5,500 bases of DNA from Bacteroidota bacterium. Its GTDB lineage: Bacteria; Bacteroidota; Bacteroidia; Bacteroidales; UBA932. The stretch's first letter is position 1. Every line of letters starts with the position of its first letter. Position numbers and translations under genes: made by a program. Below, one piece after another: positions 1 through 5,500 of the stretch. Where the stretch lies: assembly GCA_017860395.1 (NCBI GenBank), contig JAGDMC010000111.1, positions 1 to 5,500 of the forward strand, given 5' to 3'. The notes below the pieces were generated by a model, which was not told the DNA's origin, ran no database searches, and saw nothing but the letters and a program-made list of their open reading frames with translations.

Positions 1-23
1 TAGATTTCGGCAAAATTTTCCAT
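1..23 (-). CDS. Possible 5' end of a downstream gene, truncated by the window edge
   Basis: After the thioesterase stop codon on the minus strand there are only 3 nt before an ATG (23-21), which opens a frame reading MENFAEI and then leaves the window. The tight spacing resembles an operon partner translated from the thioesterase message. Seven residues are too few to identify a family or even to show that the frame is coding, and no Shine-Dalgarno sequence would be expected in this organism to help. The alternative is non-coding 3' sequence with a chance ATG. No function is proposed. Confidence 0.3.
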
Positions 24-26
24 TTG

Positions 27-758
27 TTATTTTCGGTTGTATATAATCTCGGTCTGAAATACAGATGTCTCCTCCCTTTTCCCCTCAATAAATGCAACAG
101 TGCCACTGTCACTCATGTACATGTCAATTTCTTCACCTATCCTGCTTTCGGAATTGAAATTTACAGTGAATTCCTTCACTTCCATTGAAGAAGACACTTG
201 CTGGTCTATGCAGTCAAATGCCCATTCAATATATTTTGCATTGTTTGTGTGATTATTGATGTCAATATCCGAGAACTCAACACGTCTCTTCCTCACAAAT
301 GTCATTTGCGCGGGAGAAACCAGTTTCGCTGCCGGGGTAGCAATTGCGTCAACTTTATTTACACCTGGACTATCTTCCCCGAGGTACTGATCAATTCTCT
401 GAATCCTGCGCGATGCAGATCCGATTATGAGCCAGGACGATGTTGCCACTGCAAGGGATTCTCCGGAAAGAGTATCCATCCGGAAATCTCTTATTCCGAA
501 AAGACGGTCGTTGCCCTTATGCCAGGTCTCCATCGAAACATCTTCGTTCCATTTGGGAATCCGGTTGAATACAACTCTCACCCTTGAAAGCACCCATATT
601 ATTCCTTTGGTCTGCAGGTCATTGTACCCGAACCCAAGAAAATCTGCATGTCTGTTTGCCATCTCCTGTGCATTAAGCATAAATGAGTATGGTTTCATAC
701 ATGCATGAATATCTGTTTCGTAGCTTTTTATCCGGAATTGTTCTTTTAGTACTTTCAT
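27..758 (-). CDS. Acyl-ACP thioesterase (FatA/FatB-like, double hotdog fold)
   Basis: Probable cytoplasmic hydrolase that releases free fatty acid from acyl carrier protein at the end of type II fatty acid synthesis. The 243-residue product has the usual length of the bacterial members of the Acyl-ACP_TE family and the expected two hotdog halves: an N-terminal half with LNAQEMANRHAD near residues 28-39 and IIWVLSRV at 53-60, and a C-terminal half from about residue 153. The diagnostic catalytic segment is D166-I-N168-N-H170-T-N172-N173 followed by AKYIEW, matching the DxNxHxNN..YIxW signature of plant and bacterial enzymes. No signal peptide or membrane segment is visible. The frame can be extended to a TTG at 785, but the ATG at 758 is preferred: it starts just before the conserved domain, and a TAnnTTTG promoter element at 797-790 would put the transcript start close to 785. 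Chain-length preference cannot be read from the sequence. The gene is divergent from pyrG. Confidence 0.88.
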   Translation of the reverse strand: MKVLKEQFRIKSYETDIHACMKPYSFMLNAQEMANRHADFLGFGYNDLQTKGIIWVLSRVRVVFNRIPKWNEDVSMETWHKGNDRLFGIRDFRMDTLSGESLAVATSSWLIIGSASRRIQRIDQYLGEDSPGVNKVDAIATPAAKLVSPAQMTFVRKRRVEFSDIDINNHTNNAKYIEWAFDCIDQQVSSSMEVKEFTVNFNSESRIGEEIDMYMSDSGTVAFIEGKREETSVFQTEIIYNRK

Positions 759-782
759 TTTATAGACTTGTTTGTCAGGTAA

Positions 783-3273
<2,491 letters not shown>

Positions 3274-3282
<9 letters not shown>

Positions 3283-3993
3283 CTCTTTTACTGCCCGCAG
3301 AACATGCCTTTTACCTTTTGGCCCCTTAAGCCTCGATACAATAAAACCTGCCTCTCTTAATGCTCTTTTTACTATTCCCTTCGAAGAGTAGGTAACGAGA
3401 ATTCCGCCCGGTTTTGTAACTTCGAAAATCTTTCTGAATACTTCTTCACTCCACAGTTCAGGCTGAATATCAGGAGCAAAAGCATCAAAATAAATAAGAT
3501 CGAACTGATATCCCTGCACTTTTGGGTTAATCCCCTTGTCGATAAAACGAATTAAATCATCTTCAATTTTGAGAAGTGAAAATTGAGGCATAATGTTCGT
3601 CTTTATCCCCCATGGAGAAGAATGAATTTCCACAGAGATGCCGGCTGCCTCCTCCCTGTTATTGTCAAACTGAGATGGGTGGTCAAGTGCCAGGGCTTCC
3701 TCTTTTGTTACAGGGTACTTTTCAACTGTAGTATAATCGACCTCAATTCCCTTGCGACCTTTGACATCAAGCGCCGTGAGCAGGCAATTAAGTCCTGTGC
3801 CCAGGCCCACTTCCAGAATACTGATTTTGTTTTGCGGGGGTAAATGCTCAATTAGATAATTAAATCCACACCCGATATATATATGACGGCTTTCCGACAA
3901 TGCTCCGAACATAGAGTGGTAAGATTCGTCAAAATCCTCAAGTTTGAGTGTTTTTGATCCATCTTCACTTGTAACAATATTTCTCTTAATCAT
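3274..3993 (-). CDS. mnmD: tRNA (5-methylaminomethyl-2-thiouridine)(34)-methyltransferase, standalone
   Basis: SAM-dependent methyltransferase expected to add the last methyl group of 5-methylaminomethyl-2-thiouridine at tRNA wobble position 34, a cytoplasmic step that supports accurate reading of A/G-ending codons. It corresponds to the methyltransferase half of bifunctional E. coli MnmC (Methyltransf_30/DUF752) and has 239 residues. Visible motifs are SEDGSKTL (9-16), YHSMFGALSESRHIYI (25-40), the SAM-binding loop LEVGLGTGLN (60-69), the acidic E91 after the second strand, FDAFAPDIQPELW (169-181), and PGGILVTYSSKGIVKRALREAGF (195-217) followed by GPKGKRHVLRA (224-234). The FAD-dependent oxidase domain of MnmC is absent, as is normal for the standalone form. 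Such organisms are thought to make the substrate through the MnmE/MnmG ammonium route, though those genes are not in this window. The ATG at 3993 is followed upstream by an in-frame stop at 3999-3997, so it is the earliest start. The gene is divergent from secA and its stop overlaps that of the cyclotransferase by 9 nt. Confidence 0.9.
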
Positions 3994-4018
3994 TAATCAT
4001 TCACGCTTAATTACTGTG

Positions 4019-4026
4019 CAAATGTA
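4019..4026 (-). promoter_or_regulatory. Candidate Bacteroidetes -7 element for mnmD
   Basis: The minus strand reads TACATTTG from 4026 to 4019, matching TAnnTTTG. It would give a leader of about 20 nt before the ATG at 3993. No clear -33 TTG is seen at the usual spacing. Confidence 0.45.
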
Positions 4027-4046
4027 AATCTTTATATCAATTTTTT

Positions 4047-4054
4047 TATCTTTG
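4047..4054 (+). promoter_or_regulatory. Candidate Bacteroidetes -7 element for secA
   Basis: TATCTTTG at 4047-4054 is the same octamer found in the pyrG promoter and matches TAnnTTTG. It is preceded by a T-run (4041-4047). Transcription would start around 4058-4061, giving a leader of about 30 nt. No good -33 TTG lies 19-22 nt upstream, where the opposing mnmD -7 element (4019-4026) sits instead. No SecM-like leader peptide is present between the element and the secA start. Confidence 0.5.
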
Positions 4055-4090
4055 CAGATTAGTCAGTTGAAATTAATAAATAAACGATAG

Positions 4091-5500
4091 ATGGCAATAA
4101 TTACAAGCCTGCTTAAGAAGTTTTTTGGTACCAAGGCAGATAGAGACCTCAAAGAAATCCAGCCTTTTGTAGATAAAATAAGGGAAGTTTTCCCCGGAAT
4201 CGACAAATTATCAAATGATGAACTTCGTGAGGAAAGCAATAAATTAAAAAGACTTATCGCCGAAAGAATTTCGGAAGATGAGGCAAGAAAAAAAGAGATA
4301 CGCGCAAAGCTTGAAGATGTAAAAATAGATGTTTCGGAAAAAGAGGCACTTGCAACTGAAGTAGACAAACTTTCCAAAAAAATTGACGAAAAGATAGAAG
4401 AGGTACTTCTCGAAGTGCTTCCTGCTGCTTTTGCAATTATGAAGTCTACAGCCCGCCGCTTCAAGGAGAATTCGGTTATAGAGGTTATGGCTTCAGAACT
4501 TGACAGGGACCTCGCCGCTAAACATGATTTTGTTTCAATCGAAGGCGACAAGGCAATCTGGCAAAACAACTGGATGGCCGGCGGAAACAGAATTGTATGG
4601 GATATGGTACATTACGACGTACAGCTTTTTGGCGGTGTTGTTTTGCATCAGGGAAAAATTTCTGAGATGGCAACCGGTGAAGGTAAAACCCTGGTTGCAA
4701 CTCTTCCTGTGTTTTTGAATGCTCTTGCCGGAAAGGGAGTACATGTTGTAACTGTCAACGATTACCTCTCAAAACGTGACTCGGAGTGGATGGGACCTCT
4801 TTATCAGTTCCACGGACTGAAAGTAGACTGTATTGACAAGCACGAGCCCAATTCCGAAGCCAGAAAAACAGCATACAGGGCAGATGTAACATTCGGAACA
4901 AATAATGAATTCGGTTTCGACTACCTGAGGGATAACATGGCCGTTAACCAGGAAGACCTGGTTCAAAGGAAGCACCACTATGCAATTGTGGATGAGGTTG
5001 ACTCGGTACTGATTGACGATGCCAGAACTCCGCTTATCATTTCCGGTCCGGTTCCAAAGGGAGACGACCAGGAGTTTAACGAGTACAAGCCTTTTGTAGA
5101 GAGAATATATAATGCTCAGAGGAATTTGGTTACCCAGCTTCTTAACGATGCCAAGAAAAAAATATCCGAGGGCAACGAAGATGAGGGAGGTAAAATCCTT
5201 TTACGTGCATTCAAAGGTTTGCCAAAATACACTCCTCTCATTAAGTATCTGAGCGAGGCCGGAATGAAACAGATTCTCGTTAAAACCGAGAATTACTATA
5301 TGCAGGACAATAATAAGCATATGCATATTGTTACAGACGACCTCTATTTCATTATCGACGAAAAACAGAAGTCGGTAGAACTGACAGATAAAGGACATGA
5401 GCTCATTTCAAAAAGCGTAAGCGAAAATAACTTCTTCGTTTTACCGGATATTGGAATGGAAATAGCGGAACTTGAGAAGAAAGAGCTCAAACCGGAAGAG
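4091..5500 (+). CDS. secA: Preprotein translocase ATPase SecA, N-terminal 470 codons (runs off the window)
   Basis: Motor ATPase that drives unfolded preproteins through the SecYEG channel at the inner membrane. The frame is open to the window edge and complete at its 5' end: a TAG lies directly before the ATG (4088-4090). Visible elements of nucleotide-binding domain 1 are YDVQLFGG, the Walker A segment MATGEGKT at 193-200, [10 protein letters not shown] at 221-230, [15 protein letters not shown] at 267-281, and Walker B DEVDS at 301-305 with the following [12 protein letters not shown]. The preprotein cross-linking domain begins near residue 318 and continues past 450. Walker A sits about 90 residues later than in E. 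coli SecA because of two insertions. One is a highly charged, probably coiled-coil segment near 56-105, and the other lies near 125-172 between ARRF and [10 protein letters not shown]. Both are typical of long Bacteroidota SecA proteins, whose total length is about 1,100 residues. Nucleotide-binding domain 2, the helical scaffold and the C-terminal tail lie beyond the window. There is no Shine-Dalgarno sequence. Confidence 0.97.
   Translation, partial: MAIITSLLKKFFGTKADRDLKEIQPFVDKIREVFPGIDKLSNDELREESNKLKRLIAERISEDEARKKEIRAKLEDVKIDVSEKEALATEVDKLSKKIDEKIEEVLLEVLPAAFAIMKSTARRFKENSVIEVMASELDRDLAAKHDFVSIEGDKAIWQNNWMAGGNRIVWDMVHYDVQLFGGVVLHQGKISEMATGEGKTLVATLPVFLNALAGKGVHVVTVNDYLSKRDSEWMGPLYQFHGLKVDCIDKHEPNSEARKTAYRADVTFGTNNEFGFDYLRDNMAVNQEDLVQRKHHYAIVDEVDSVLIDDARTPLIISGPVPKGDDQEFNEYKPFVERIYNAQRNLVTQLLNDAKKKISEGNEDEGGKILLRAFKGLPKYTPLIKYLSEAGMKQILVKTENYYMQDNNKHMHIVTDDLYFIIDEKQKSVELTDKGHELISKSVSENNFFVLPDIGMEIAELEKKELKPEE

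Noticed and set aside
198..708. Two plus-strand open frames (198-587 and 427-708) opposite the thioesterase gene
   Set aside because: They are antisense to an intact conserved enzyme, and their translations show no domain or signal peptide.
4063..4569. 168-codon Ser-rich open frame on the minus strand over the secA start
   Set aside because: The Ser/Leu runs are the complement of the Lys/Glu-rich insertion of SecA. It crosses the secA promoter region and has no family resemblance.

Overview
This is an ordinary-looking chromosomal segment of a bacterium of the phylum Bacteroidota, most likely Bacteroidales. Four things point there. The SecA has the long N-terminal region with two insertions seen in that phylum. 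Promoter-like TAnnTTTG elements (the Bacteroidetes -7 consensus) lie upstream of all four transcription starts. None of the start codons has a Shine-Dalgarno sequence; short A/T-rich leaders are used instead. A Sec-exported plant-type glutaminyl cyclotransferase also fits the known use of N-terminal pyroglutamate by this phylum. Base composition is moderately AT-rich and even, with no sign of recent transfer.

Layout from left to right: an acyl-ACP thioesterase on the minus strand (27-758), with a possible next gene starting 3 nt behind it and running off the left edge. Then a 108-nt divergent promoter region (759-866). On the plus strand follow CTP synthase pyrG (867-2498) and a glutaminyl-peptide cyclotransferase (2473-3282), which overlap by 26 nt. 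Convergent to these is the standalone tRNA wobble-uridine methyltransferase mnmD (3993-3274, minus), which overlaps the cyclotransferase stop by 9 nt. A second divergent promoter region (3994-4090) separates mnmD from secA (4091 onward, plus), whose first 470 codons are present before the window ends.

The genes are mostly housekeeping: fatty acid release from ACP, CTP synthesis, tRNA modification and preprotein translocation. The most biologically suggestive pairing is the exported glutaminyl cyclotransferase lying one gene away from secA. In Bacteroidota many signal peptidase I substrates begin with Gln after cleavage and are cyclised to pyroglutamate, so the two proteins act at successive steps of the same export route. 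That they are linked by co-regulation is inference; they are in different transcription units.

I found no CRISPR array, insertion sequence, rRNA or tRNA gene, prophage gene or defence system. I do not think the window contains a previously undescribed system. The findings below concern gene overlaps, promoter arrangement and lineage-specific protein architecture.
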